Positions 1 to 7,853 of a DNA stretch of 64,000 nucleotides are shown here, one piece after another; positions within the stretch are counted from its first letter, which is position 1, and every line of letters begins with the position of its first letter. The notes beneath the pieces were generated by a model. It saw nothing but the letters and a program-made list of their open reading frames with translations, was not told the origin of the DNA and made no database searches. This DNA is from Kitasatospora setae KM-6054 (GTDB lineage Bacteria; Actinomycetota; Actinomycetes; Streptomycetales; Streptomycetaceae): positions 6,475,001-6,539,000 of the forward strand of contig NC_016109.1 in the NCBI RefSeq assembly GCF_000269985.1. The letters are read 5' to 3'. The position numbers were made by a program, and so were the translations under genes.

Positions 1-62
1 GCGCGAAGCGGGACAGCGGCCCGTCCGAGCGGAGCTCCGGGCGGAGGCAGAGCGGAGGGCCG

Positions 63-92
63 GCTGACAGCGCGGTTGACGGGGCTGTCAGC
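63..92. promoter_or_regulatory. Inverted repeat upstream of the first gene
   Basis: Perfect 9-bp arms GCTGACAGC (63-71) and GCTGTCAGC (84-92) are separated by 12 bases, just upstream of the GTG at 114. It could be a terminator of a gene left of the window or an operator. The sequence alone does not decide. Confidence 0.3.
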
Positions 93-113
93 GGGCGGCA
101 GGAACCGCGGGTC

Positions 114-455
114 GTGTTGCCGGTCCCCCGCCCGCGGGGGGACCGGCAGGCACGAGCAGACGTCTTCTGGCCGCACATGCCGCTTCTGAAGGGCTATCTC
201 GATGCCGGCAATCTGGAGAACGCCACCAGCCTGCTGCGTTCGGTCGGCCGGCACGTGCCGCCGGAGGAGACCGCTGAGGCGATCGCTGCCTGTGCCTCGG
301 CCGGGCTGGAGGAAGCCGCGGAGATGCTGCTGCAGCAGGCGAGCGCCCGCGACAGCAGGGAGGTGCTCAAGGTCCTGCAGGAGCTGAACAGGGCCGAGCG
401 CCGCACGGAGTCGGACGCCCTCCTGGGCCTTGCCCTCGCCGGCGCCGGGACCTGA
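114..455 (+). CDS. Hypothetical helical protein, possibly partial
   Basis: I do not recognise this family. The product from GTG 114 is 113 residues and, after a basic proline-rich start, consists of short helix-turn-helix segments rich in Ala, Leu and Glu, of the kind seen in small helical-repeat proteins. The same frame is open to the left window edge, so the gene may begin outside the window. I prefer a start at GTG 114 (or ATG 178) because codons before it encode low-complexity sequence and overlap an inverted repeat. It converges on the methyltransferase gene and the two share a strong hairpin terminator. No membrane segment or signal peptide is visible. Confidence 0.5.
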   Translation: MLPVPRPRGDRQARADVFWPHMPLLKGYLDAGNLENATSLLRSVGRHVPPEETAEAIAACASAGLEEAAEMLLQQASARDSREVLKVLQELNRAERRTESDALLGLALAGAGT

Positions 456-468
456 GCGGAGGACGGAA

Positions 469-514
469 ACGGGCTGTCCGCGGCAGAGAGGTCGCTCTGC
501 CGCGGACAGCCCGT
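469..514. terminator. Bidirectional hairpin terminator
   Basis: A perfect 20-bp stem (469-488 paired with 495-514) with a 6-base loop lies between two convergent stop codons at 455 and 526. It has no T tract, which is normal for high-GC actinomycetes. Confidence 0.8.
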
Positions 515-525
515 TCGGCGGCGGG

Positions 526-1818
526 TCAGGCGACCGGCACCGCCGCAGCCTCCACCCGCTCGGCCGGCGGCAGCGCCCCCGCGTCCTGGACGGGCACGGC
601 CACGGCCACGGCCTCGACACTGTCCGCGAACAGCGGCAGCTCGGACACCTCGCCGTCCTCCGGGTAGCGGTCGTCGTCGAGGAGCGGGTCCTCGGCCAGG
701 GGAAGCTCCCCGGGCAGCCGCAGTGCGGCGACGATCGCCTCTCCGACGGCCTGGGCCACCGGCGGGGGGAAGGCGTTGCCGATCTGCCGGTACCTGGCGG
801 TCTTGCCGCCCTCGAATTCCCAGTCCTCGGGGAAGCCCTGGATCAGGGCGGCCTGGCGGACGGTGATCATCGGTCCGTTGGGGCCGAAGAGGTCGCGCTC
901 GAGGTTGGGCTGGTCCTCGTCGTTCGCCACCCCCATGGCGTCGACACCGAGGGCCTTCCAAGCAGCCTTGGCCCTGGTCGGACCGAGGTCGGCGCCACCG
1001 TGCTTCTTCGAACCGCCCACCAGCGTCGGTGCGACGCCCGGGACGGCCGGCCGGGCCGTGTCCCGCCACACCCGGTACCTCGCCTTGGCGGCTTCGCGGA
1101 GCTCCTCTGAGTCCAGGCCCGGGGCCTTGCCGGGGTTCATGCCGAAACGCTTGCGCATGCTCTTGTCGAGGGCGTCGAAGACGGTCCGGCCCTCAGCCTC
1201 GGTGCGCTTGGGCCAGGTGAAGCCACGGTACAGGTCCTTGCGGATGGCGACGAGGATCGCCCGCGGCCGCAGCTGGGGGACACCGAAGCTGGCGGCCTCG
1301 AGGACCTCCCAGCCGCACACTACGTAGCCGGACCTGCGCAGCGTCCTGAGGATCCGCTTCCGGTAGGGGCGGAACTTGTGGGACGGCTCGAGCAGCCCGC
1401 GCACGTTCTCGATCATCACGGCCTTGGGCTGGAGCTCGTCGACCAGCGCCAGCATCCGCGGGAAGAGGTCGCGCTCGTCGTCCTGCCCCAGCTGCTTCCC
1501 CGCAATGGAGAAGGGAGGGCACGGGACGCCGCCGGCCAGCAGGGTGAGCTGGCCCGGCTTGAGGTCGGGCAGCTTCTCCGAGGGCTTGAACTCCTTCACG
1601 TCCCTCTCGAGGATCAGGCAGTTGTCGCGCTCCCAGCCCCACGGGTCCTCGCCCCCCCGGGGCGGGCGCTCTACGTTCTTCCTGAGAGTCTTGACTGCGT
1701 GCTGGTCGATCTCCACCAGGGCGAGGTGGCTGAACCCCGCCTTGTGCAGTCCGACCGCTTGGCCGCCCGCACCAGCGCAGATCTCGATCGAAGTCAGCTC
1801 AGGGTACTCGCGGCCCAT
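526..1818 (-). CDS. DNA (cytosine-5) methyltransferase of a NaeI-type restriction-modification system
   Basis: This 430-residue enzyme transfers a methyl group from S-adenosylmethionine to carbon 5 of a cytosine in its recognition site. The SAM-binding motif I (ICAGAGG, residues 13-19) is followed by the catalytic PCPPFS loop with nucleophile Cys100, the ENVRGL motif near residue 137, and C-terminal motif X (RQIGNAFPPP). The start ATG is preceded by an AAGAGGA ribosome-binding site. It lies 150 bp downstream of a NaeI-like endonuclease on the same strand, and a Vsr gene is divergent from that pair. By this association it should protect the host from the endonuclease; GCCGGC, the site of NaeI itself, is the obvious guess. 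The acidic tail after motif X is longer than in most Dcm relatives and unlikely to be catalytic. Confidence 0.93.
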   Translation of the reverse strand: MGREYPELTSIEICAGAGGQAVGLHKAGFSHLALVEIDQHAVKTLRKNVERPPRGGEDPWGWERDNCLILERDVKEFKPSEKLPDLKPGQLTLLAGGVPCPPFSIAGKQLGQDDERDLFPRMLALVDELQPKAVMIENVRGLLEPSHKFRPYRKRILRTLRRSGYVVCGWEVLEAASFGVPQLRPRAILVAIRKDLYRGFTWPKRTEAEGRTVFDALDKSMRKRFGMNPGKAPGLDSEELREAAKARYRVWRDTARPAVPGVAPTLVGGSKKHGGADLGPTRAKAAWKALGVDAMGVANDEDQPNLERDLFGPNGPMITVRQAALIQGFPEDWEFEGGKTARYRQIGNAFPPPVAQAVGEAIVAALRLPGELPLAEDPLLDDDRYPEDGEVSELPLFADSVEAVAVAVPVQDAGALPPAERVEAAAVPVA

Positions 1819-1968
1819 CCGGTTTCCGTCCTCTTTCCAACCTTGCTCAGCGGCCCCAAGTCTCGCAGATGATGCTCCACGAGCTCTCCCACGACCAGGG
1901 GAGCGGGCTGGGGACAGTGTCCGACTGTCTCATACGGTGCGGCGGCAGTGTGGTCTCCGCAGCTGGTG

Positions 1969-2994
1969 TCAGTCAGCCGCTGCCTTCTCGTTCCGTGTGG
2001 TGGGGAGCTGCGGGGCGGCCGGTGCGGCCTGCTCACCGGGCAGGGCGATGACCCACGCGGCGCCCTCGATCACCGCAGCGGGCCGGCCCGCGTCGCCCGG
2101 TTCCGCCCGCCGGACTCGGTGCGCGACGAACTCGCCGCGTTCCGGGACGGCACCGCCGAGGTCGAGTGCGATGGCGCGGTGCTTGGCGTCCTTGCCCAGG
2201 ATGATGATCCCTTCGTCCCTGAGCACCGTTCGGGCACGGTTGCGCCCCTCCCGTATTCGGGCCATGTAGTCGTACTGCCGGGCGAGGGTGCGGATCACCT
2301 CGCGGTCGACCTTGGTGTCGTGGACCAGGCGGAACAGTTCGTTCACCTTGGCCTGTCCTGACGGCCCGGCGTCCATGATCCTCTGCCTGGTCCGTACGTC
2401 GAGGTGGAGCAGGAGGTTCTTCCGCAGGGGTGCGGATTCCCACAGCCACCTGACCAGGTGGCGGTGCTCCTTGGTCAGGGAGAACTTCCCGTCCCGGTTG
2501 CCCTTCCTGGTCTTCCCCTTCGTCTCGGTGAGGCTGTCCGGGTGGGCCCTGAACAGCCCGGCGCTCCATTCGCTCCGGTGGTCGTCGGCCCACACCACCA
2601 GGCACACCTCGCCGAGGGCCTCAGGCGGGATCATCCAGCCGTAGGGGCGCTGCGAGAACTTGCAGTCCACCTCGACGCCTTCGATGAGGTAGTCCATGTG
2701 GATGTCGGAGTCGTCGGCGTGGGAGGCGAACTTGAAAGCGCGCTGGAGGTTGATCTCGACGAGCGTCCCTGCGTGGGTCTTCTCCGTCTTGTGCAGCGTC
2801 TTCCAGTCGAACCGCCCGGTCCGCTCACCGTCCAGCAACTGGTCGATGGTCGACCTCAGGACACCGGCGAACACCTCGCCCTTCGGGTCGCTGCGGAGGA
2901 GGTGCCGGGCGACCTTCTCAAGCTCGCTGTCCTCGCCGCTCCGCAGGAGCGCCTCCAAGCCTGGCAGCGCCGCGGTACCGCTCTCTCCGTGCAT
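1969..2994 (-). CDS. NaeI-type type IIE restriction endonuclease
   Basis: The 341-residue product resembles the NaeI endonuclease along its whole length (NaeI is about 317 residues). NaeI is a type IIE enzyme that needs a second bound site to cleave and has an N-terminal nuclease domain and a C-terminal CAP-like DNA-binding domain. The nuclease residues known in NaeI (Glu70, Asp86, Asp95, Lys97) match Glu80 (in LVEINL), Asp101 (HMDY), Asp110 and Lys112 (EVDCK). The residue matching NaeI Leu43, whose change to Lys turns NaeI into a topoisomerase, is Leu53 here, so nuclease activity is expected. I chose ATG 2994 because it has a GAGG-type ribosome-binding site and matches the family N-terminus; a longer open frame upstream overlaps vsr on the other strand. 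Confidence 0.92.
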   Translation of the reverse strand: MHGESGTAALPGLEALLRSGEDSELEKVARHLLRSDPKGEVFAGVLRSTIDQLLDGERTGRFDWKTLHKTEKTHAGTLVEINLQRAFKFASHADDSDIHMDYLIEGVEVDCKFSQRPYGWMIPPEALGEVCLVVWADDHRSEWSAGLFRAHPDSLTETKGKTRKGNRDGKFSLTKEHRHLVRWLWESAPLRKNLLLHLDVRTRQRIMDAGPSGQAKVNELFRLVHDTKVDREVIRTLARQYDYMARIREGRNRARTVLRDEGIIILGKDAKHRAIALDLGGAVPERGEFVAHRVRRAEPGDAGRPAAVIEGAAWVIALPGEQAAPAAPQLPTTRNEKAAAD

Positions 2995-3108
2995 GCCCTC
3001 GCCTCTTCTCCCCACTGGGCTGCCAAGGGTACGGGAGGCCGCTGACAGCGGCCGTGCCGCTAAGCTCGGCCGTGGAAGCGGGCAGCGCGGGAGTGCTGCG
3101 CGGAGGGC

Positions 3109-3636
3109 GTGCGAGCGCTTCGGGACAGGGCGGCCGACACCGTGAAAGCATCCGATCCGCCCGGCGGGGAGGCGTGGAAGGCCCCTGAGGGCTCCTGGGC
3201 GTCGTCGGCGGCGAACCGCCGCAGCATGCTGGGCAACCGCAGCCGGGACACCTCGCCGGAACTGGCCATCCGCTCGCTGGTCCACGCCGCCGGACTGCGC
3301 TACCGGGTGGCCGCGAAGCCGCTGCCCAAAATGCGGCGGACCGCGGACCTGACCTTCAGGCCGGTCAGGGTGGCGGTTTTCGTGGACGGCTGTTTCTGGC
3401 ACGGGTGCCCGGAGCACTTCGTCCCGCCGAAGACCAACCCCGGCTACTGGGAAGAGAAGATCGGTGGAAACGTCCGCCGGGACAGGGACACCGACGCCCG
3501 GTTGGCCGAGCACGGCTGGCTGGTGCTGAGGTTCTGGGAGCACCAGCCAGCCGAGGAGTGCGCGCGGACAGTGGTCGAGGCGGTCACCGCCAGGCGGGCG
3601 GAGAAGTCGCGAAAGGGCAGCGCTCCGGCCGGATGA
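3109..3636 (+). CDS. vsr: Very short patch repair (Vsr) DNA mismatch endonuclease
   Basis: Vsr nicks next to the T of T:G mismatches that arise when 5-methylcytosine deaminates, and so limits mutation at methylated sites. The 175-residue product has the family pattern: NRSRDTSPE near the start, ADLTF carrying the metal-binding Asp, then FVDGCFWHGCPEH with the zinc and catalytic residues, followed by the Asn and Arg-Asp motifs. It is divergent from the NaeI-like nuclease gene, so the three genes form one restriction-modification-repair island. The GTG at 3109 sits almost on top of a GGAGGG sequence, so the GTG at 3142 is an equally plausible start. It converges on the phospholipase gene with a hairpin between them. 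Confidence 0.93.
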   Translation: MRALRDRAADTVKASDPPGGEAWKAPEGSWASSAANRRSMLGNRSRDTSPELAIRSLVHAAGLRYRVAAKPLPKMRRTADLTFRPVRVAVFVDGCFWHGCPEHFVPPKTNPGYWEEKIGGNVRRDRDTDARLAEHGWLVLRFWEHQPAEECARTVVEAVTARRAEKSRKGSAPAG

Positions 3637-3648
3637 CGGCCAGGCCGA

Positions 3649-3672
3649 CCCGGACGGCGCGGGCCGTCCGGG
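3649..3672. terminator. Hairpin terminator between convergent genes
   Basis: CCCGGACGG (3649-3657) pairs with CCGTCCGGG (3664-3672) around a 6-base loop, between the vsr stop and the phospholipase stop. Confidence 0.6.
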
Positions 3673-3699
3673 CCGGGTGGTGCGGGTGGTGCGGGGCGG

Positions 3700-5775
3700 T
3701 CAGTAGGTGAGCAGGCCCGGGTCGGAGAGGGACGGGGTGCCGGTCTCGACGTGGCCGGCGAGGCGGCGGACGAAGTCGGTGGTCTGGTCGGAGGTGACGG
3801 TGAGGTCGTACCAGTGGCGGCAGGTGGAGAGGTCGACGGTGAGGGTGGTGGTGGTGGCGCCGCGCCGAACGGTGACGGTCTGCGGGGTGCCGGCGTAGGC
3901 GTTGGCGACGGTGAGGACGGCGTCGGCGCCGGCCGGGTTGGTGAAGGTCAGGGCGAGGTTGCCGGTGGCGGCGTCGTGGCGGGCGGTGACCTCCGGCCCG
4001 GCGGTCTTGCCGGGGTTGCGGAAGCGGCGCAGGAAGCCGTTCGGGCCGAACACGGTGAGGTCGGTGACGCCCTTGGAGTAGCTGGTGTTCCAGGCGTCGG
4101 AGAGCGACTTGCCGGCCTCGGCGGTGTACGTCCACGGGCCGTCGGTGCGGTTCGCCGAGGTGACCAGGAACTGGGCGCCCGCGGCCGGTCCGCCGCTGAA
4201 CGCGAGGGCGTACTTGCCGGTCGAGATGTCGGCCGAACCGTCCACGTACGGCGCGTACTTGAGCGGACGGGTGGGCTTGGCGCCGGCCTCCTGCCGCGGC
4301 ATGGTGCCGGTCGCGGGCGGGGCCGGCACGTAGTCGGGGTGCCGGTTGTGGTCGGCGGGCAGGTAGCCGGCGGTGGAGGGCAGTGCGGCCGGGGCGGTGT
4401 TGCTGCTGGTGAAGTCGAAGGCGGAGGTGAGGTCGCCGCAGATGGCGCGCCGCCAGGGGGAGATGTGCGGTTCGGCGACGCCGAAGCGCTGCTCGATGAA
4501 GCGGATGATCGAGGTGTGGTCGAAGGTCTCCGAGCAGGTGTAGCCGCCGGTGCTCCACGGCGAGACCACCAGCATCGGCACCCGCTGCCCGAGGCCGTAC
4601 GGCCCGGCCGTGTAACTCGCGTTCCCCGCGAAGGAGTCGGCGCCGGTGGCGACCGTGGACAGGCCCTGGGCCGCCGAGGCGGGCGGGAACGGCGGCACCA
4701 CGTGGTCGAAGAAGCCGTCGTTCTCGTCGTAGGTGATGAACAGCGCGGTGCGGGCCCACACGTCCGGGTTCGAGGTCAGCGCGTCCAGCACCTGCGCGAC
4801 GTACCAGGCGCCGTAGTTCGCGGGCCAGTTGGGGTGCTCGGTGTACGCCTCGGGGGCAACGATCCAGGACACCTGCGGCAGCGTGCCGGCCGCGACGTCG
4901 CGGCGCAGCTGGTCGAACAGGCCGTCGCCGGCCTTGGCGTTCGTGCCGGTGCGGGCCTTCTCGTAGAGGGCCGAACCGGGCTGCGCGTTGCGGTAGTTGT
5001 TGAAGTACAGCAGCGAGTTGTCGCCGTAGTTGCCGCGGTGCGCGTCGCTGATCCAGCCCCAGGAGCCGGCCGCGTTCAGCCCGTCGCCGATGTCCTGGTA
5101 GATCCGCCAGGAGACGCCGGCCGCCTCCAGCCGCTCCGGGTAGGTCGTCCAGGAGTAGCCCGCCTCCTGGTTGCCCAGCACCGGCCCGCCGCCGGTCCCG
5201 TCGTTGCCGGTGTGGCCCGTCCACATGTAGTAGCGGTTCGGGTCGGTGGAGCCGATGAACGAGCAGTGGTAGGCGTCGCACAGCGTGAACGCGTCGGCCA
5301 GCGCGTAGTGGAACGGGATGTCCTGCCGGGTCAGGTACGCCATCGTGGTGGCCGTCTTCGCGGGCACCCACTGGTCGTACTTGCCGCCGTTGAACGCCTT
5401 GTGGCCGCCCGCCCAGTCGTGGTTGAGGTCCTGGACGAACTGCATCCCGAGGTCGTTCACCTGCGGCCGGAACGGCAGGATCTCCTTCTTCGCGCTGTTC
5501 GCCTGGTACCAGACCGGCTTCCCGCTCGGCAGCGTCACCGGCCGCGGGTCGCCGAAGCCGCGCACGCCCTTCAGCGCGCCGAAGTAGTGGTCGAACGACC
5601 GGTTCTCCTGCATCAGCACCACGATGTGCTGCACGTCCTGGATGGTGCCCGTCCCGCCCTGCGGGGCGATCGAGGCGGCCCGCGCGATGCTGGGCGCCAA
5701 CGCGGAGAACGCCAGGCTCGCGCCCGCCAGTTGGAGGAAACGGCGCCGACTCGGTTCGTTCGGTTCAGCAGTCAC
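3700..5775 (-). CDS. Phosphocholine-specific phospholipase C, Tat-exported
   Basis: This 691-residue enzyme belongs to the acid phosphatase/phospholipase C family (phosphoesterase domain plus two C-terminal DUF756 domains). It hydrolyses phosphatidylcholine and related lipids outside the cell and probably scavenges phosphate or choline. The N-terminus has a twin-arginine signal (SRRRFLQLAG, residues 9-18) and an Ala-rich cleavage region near residue 34. The hallmark ENRSFDHYFG follows at residues 57-66, and STDPNRYYMWTGH is also typical. The last 200 residues hold two immunoglobulin-like repeats with conserved LAFSGG and LTFTNP cores. I chose GTG 5775 because AGAGG lies 10 bases upstream; GTG 5784 is too close to it. 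Two TTGT-type palindromes in the upstream region suggest repression. Confidence 0.92.
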   Translation of the reverse strand: MTAEPNEPSRRRFLQLAGASLAFSALAPSIARAASIAPQGGTGTIQDVQHIVVLMQENRSFDHYFGALKGVRGFGDPRPVTLPSGKPVWYQANSAKKEILPFRPQVNDLGMQFVQDLNHDWAGGHKAFNGGKYDQWVPAKTATTMAYLTRQDIPFHYALADAFTLCDAYHCSFIGSTDPNRYYMWTGHTGNDGTGGGPVLGNQEAGYSWTTYPERLEAAGVSWRIYQDIGDGLNAAGSWGWISDAHRGNYGDNSLLYFNNYRNAQPGSALYEKARTGTNAKAGDGLFDQLRRDVAAGTLPQVSWIVAPEAYTEHPNWPANYGAWYVAQVLDALTSNPDVWARTALFITYDENDGFFDHVVPPFPPASAAQGLSTVATGADSFAGNASYTAGPYGLGQRVPMLVVSPWSTGGYTCSETFDHTSIIRFIEQRFGVAEPHISPWRRAICGDLTSAFDFTSSNTAPAALPSTAGYLPADHNRHPDYVPAPPATGTMPRQEAGAKPTRPLKYAPYVDGSADISTGKYALAFSGGPAAGAQFLVTSANRTDGPWTYTAEAGKSLSDAWNTSYSKGVTDLTVFGPNGFLRRFRNPGKTAGPEVTARHDAATGNLALTFTNPAGADAVLTVANAYAGTPQTVTVRRGATTTTLTVDLSTCRHWYDLTVTSDQTTDFVRRLAGHVETGTPSLSDPGLLTY

Positions 5776-5897
5776 GGGAGACACGACCTCTGGGTGATGA
5801 GGAGTGGACGGAGGGTGCCTCCCAGGACAGCGTGCCCGGGGTACCGCCCGTCGTCCCGCCCGTGACCGACCGGCGTACGCCGGACGAACGCATCGAG

Positions 5898-5943
5898 TTG
5901 TCCGGACAAGTGCGCCCGGTTCGCCGCCAAGTTGTGCAGACAA
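5898..5943. promoter_or_regulatory. Paired 12-bp palindromic operators upstream of the phospholipase gene
   Basis: TTGTCCGGACAA (5898-5909) is a perfect palindrome, and TTGTGCAGACAA (5932-5943) repeats its TTGT/ACAA arms 34 bp away, about three helical turns. They lie 123-168 bp upstream of the phospholipase start and just after the upstream regulator gene. The TTGT-n4-ACAA form resembles sites of GntR/FadR-type regulators. The binding protein is unknown. Confidence 0.5.
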
Positions 5944-6022
5944 GGCCAATTCGGCTGCGGGGGAGGGGCGTCGGGCGCGGCCGCGATTTCGGTTTCGACC
6001 GCGCGCGCTGTGTGGAAGGTGC

Positions 6023-6994
6023 TCAGGCCGCGGTGATCGGGCGGACGGTGGCGCCGGGAGCGGTGTCGGTGGTGTGCGCGGTGACCAGGCGGCGCAGGGC
6101 GCGGTCGGTGGCGGGGTCGGCGGGGGTGAGGGTGAAGAGGTGGTGGTCGCCGGTGGTGAGGATGTCGTAGTGGAGGCGGAGCGGTCCGGCCTCGGGGTGG
6201 GCGACGCGCTTGGTCCCGGAGGAGCGTTCGAGGACGGTGTGGTCGTCCCACCAGAGGGCGAAGTCGCTGCTGCGGAGCCGGAGTTCCGCGAGCAGGGCGC
6301 CCAGCCGGGGGTCCGCCGGGTGGCGGGCGGCCGCGGTGCGCAGGTGGCCGACGGTCTCGCGGGCGACCCGGGACCAGTCGAGCTGGGTGGTGCGGGTGGC
6401 GGGGTCGAGGAAGAGCATCCGGGCGGTGTTGTCGGTCGCGCCGGTGCCGAACTCCGGGCCGAACAGGGCCCGGGCGGCCGCGTTGTGGGCCAGCACGTCG
6501 AGCCGGTGGTCGGTCAGGTAGGCCGGGAACAGCGGTATGCCGTCTAGGAGTTGGCGCAGCGAGTCGCGAACCCGTGGGAGCGGGGCGGCAGTCGGCGGTC
6601 GGACGGGCGTCTCGCCGCGGGCGATCCGGTGCAGGTGGCGGTGCTCGTCCGGGGTGAGGCGCAGCGCCTCGGCGAGGGCGTCCAGCACGGCGCCGCCCGG
6701 GGTGCCGACTCGTCCCTGCTCCAGCCGGACGTACCACTCGACGCTGACGGCGGCGAGTTGGGCGACCTCTTGGCGGCGCAGCCCCGGAGTGCGGCGGCGC
6801 GGGCCGTCCGGCAGGCCGACCTCCTCGGGCCGCAGACGGGCGCGCTTGGCCCGGAGGAAGGCGGCCAGCTCGGCCTGCCTGGGCGGCTGGGCCCGGGTGC
6901 GGGCCCGCTCAGGCGGTGGGGCCGGTGGATCCGGTGGATCCGGTGGGGCCGGCAGGGCTGGTGCGTGCGGTGTGGTTGGTGGGCACTCGGTCAT
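6023..6994 (-). CDS. XRE-family regulator with MmyB-like ligand-binding domain
   Basis: The 323-residue protein has an N-terminal proline-rich stretch with a short DPPDPP repeat, then an XRE helix-turn-helix (about residues 30-105, with the PGLRRQEVAQLAAVS and WYVRLEQGR signatures), then the MmyB-type domain (about 130-310, with YLTDHRLDVLAHN and the aromatic WSRVARE segment). In this family the C-terminal domain binds a lipid-like ligand, and the regulators often control a neighbouring oxidoreductase or lipid gene. It lies directly upstream of the phospholipase gene on the same strand and divergent from the PEBP gene, so either could be a target. ATG 6994 is the only start that matches the family N-terminus, although its ribosome-binding site is weak. 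Confidence 0.88.
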   Translation of the reverse strand: MTECPPTTPHAPALPAPPDPPDPPAPPPERARTRAQPPRQAELAAFLRAKRARLRPEEVGLPDGPRRRTPGLRRQEVAQLAAVSVEWYVRLEQGRVGTPGGAVLDALAEALRLTPDEHRHLHRIARGETPVRPPTAAPLPRVRDSLRQLLDGIPLFPAYLTDHRLDVLAHNAAARALFGPEFGTGATDNTARMLFLDPATRTTQLDWSRVARETVGHLRTAAARHPADPRLGALLAELRLRSSDFALWWDDHTVLERSSGTKRVAHPEAGPLRLHYDILTTGDHHLFTLTPADPATDRALRRLVTAHTTDTAPGATVRPITAA

Positions 6995-7148
6995 GCCTAC
7001 GATCATCGGCGCGGCCGCGGCGGACCGTCCAGCCCGGAGCCTGGTACGCCGGATGCCACCATCCGGCGGGCCTCCCCGGCGGGCGGGCGGCGGGCGAGGG
7101 TGGGGGCATCCGAAGCCGGATCCGACGATCGACGGGGAGCCCCGCGCC

Positions 7149-7835
7149 ATGTCTCGTTCACCTCGTTCACCTCGTGCCGCCGCTGCCGCGACTGGTACCG
7201 CCACCGCCACCGCCGGCCGGCGGTCGCGCCGGGTCCGGGCCGCCGCCGTCCTGCTGTCCGCCGCGACCGCGCTGACCCTGCTGGGGGCGGCCGAGTCGTC
7301 TGCCCAAGTGGGCTCCGGGGCAACGGACTTCGGACGGATCTCGGTTCGCTCCGGGATCCCGGTCGGCGTGCAGCGGTTCGCGGTGGGCAGCCTCGACCTG
7401 TCCAACGGCCGTTTCGCGCAGGAGCATTGGGCGAACTCCTTCGGCTGCGAGGGCGGCAACCGGCCGCTGCGGCTGGAGTGGCGCGGCGCTCCGGCCGGGA
7501 CGAAGAGTTTCGCCGTCACCATGTTCGACCCGGACGCGCCGACCGGTTCCGGTTTCTGGCACTGGCTGGTCTGGGACGTGCCCGCCGGCGCCACCGCGCT
7601 GGGGACGACGCTGCCGTCCGGTGCGGTGGACGGCGCCAACGCCGCTGGTGCGCAGGGCTACTTGGGCCCGTGTCCGCCGGTCGGCGACCGTGCCCACCGC
7701 TACCGGATCACCGTCTACGCGCTGGACACCCCGAGCCTGGGGCTTCCCGCCGCGACGCCCCCGGCCGTCACCGCGTTCGCGATGGGCGGGCACGTGATCG
7801 GCTACGCGCAGACCACGGCGGTCGCCGCCCGGTGA
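7149..7835 (+). CDS. Secreted YbhB/YbcL-type (PEBP family) protein
   Basis: The 228-residue product belongs to the phosphatidylethanolamine-binding protein family, related to Raf kinase inhibitor protein. The family motifs are visible: DPDAPTGSGFWHWLVWDVP (ligand pocket) and GPCPPVGDRAHRY (second pocket strand). A basic N-terminus followed by a hydrophobic stretch (about residues 28-50) and an Ala-x-Ala type site predicts Sec export, so it probably works outside the cell or at the membrane. The substrate of bacterial members is not known. The start has a GGGGAG ribosome-binding site 10 bases upstream. It is divergent from the MmyB-type regulator and ends 18 bp before the convergent SDR gene. 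Confidence 0.88.
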   Translation: MSRSPRSPRAAAAATGTATATAGRRSRRVRAAAVLLSAATALTLLGAAESSAQVGSGATDFGRISVRSGIPVGVQRFAVGSLDLSNGRFAQEHWANSFGCEGGNRPLRLEWRGAPAGTKSFAVTMFDPDAPTGSGFWHWLVWDVPAGATALGTTLPSGAVDGANAAGAQGYLGPCPPVGDRAHRYRITVYALDTPSLGLPAATPPAVTAFAMGGHVIGYAQTTAVAAR

Positions 7836-7853
7836 ACCGCCCCGGGAGCGAGG

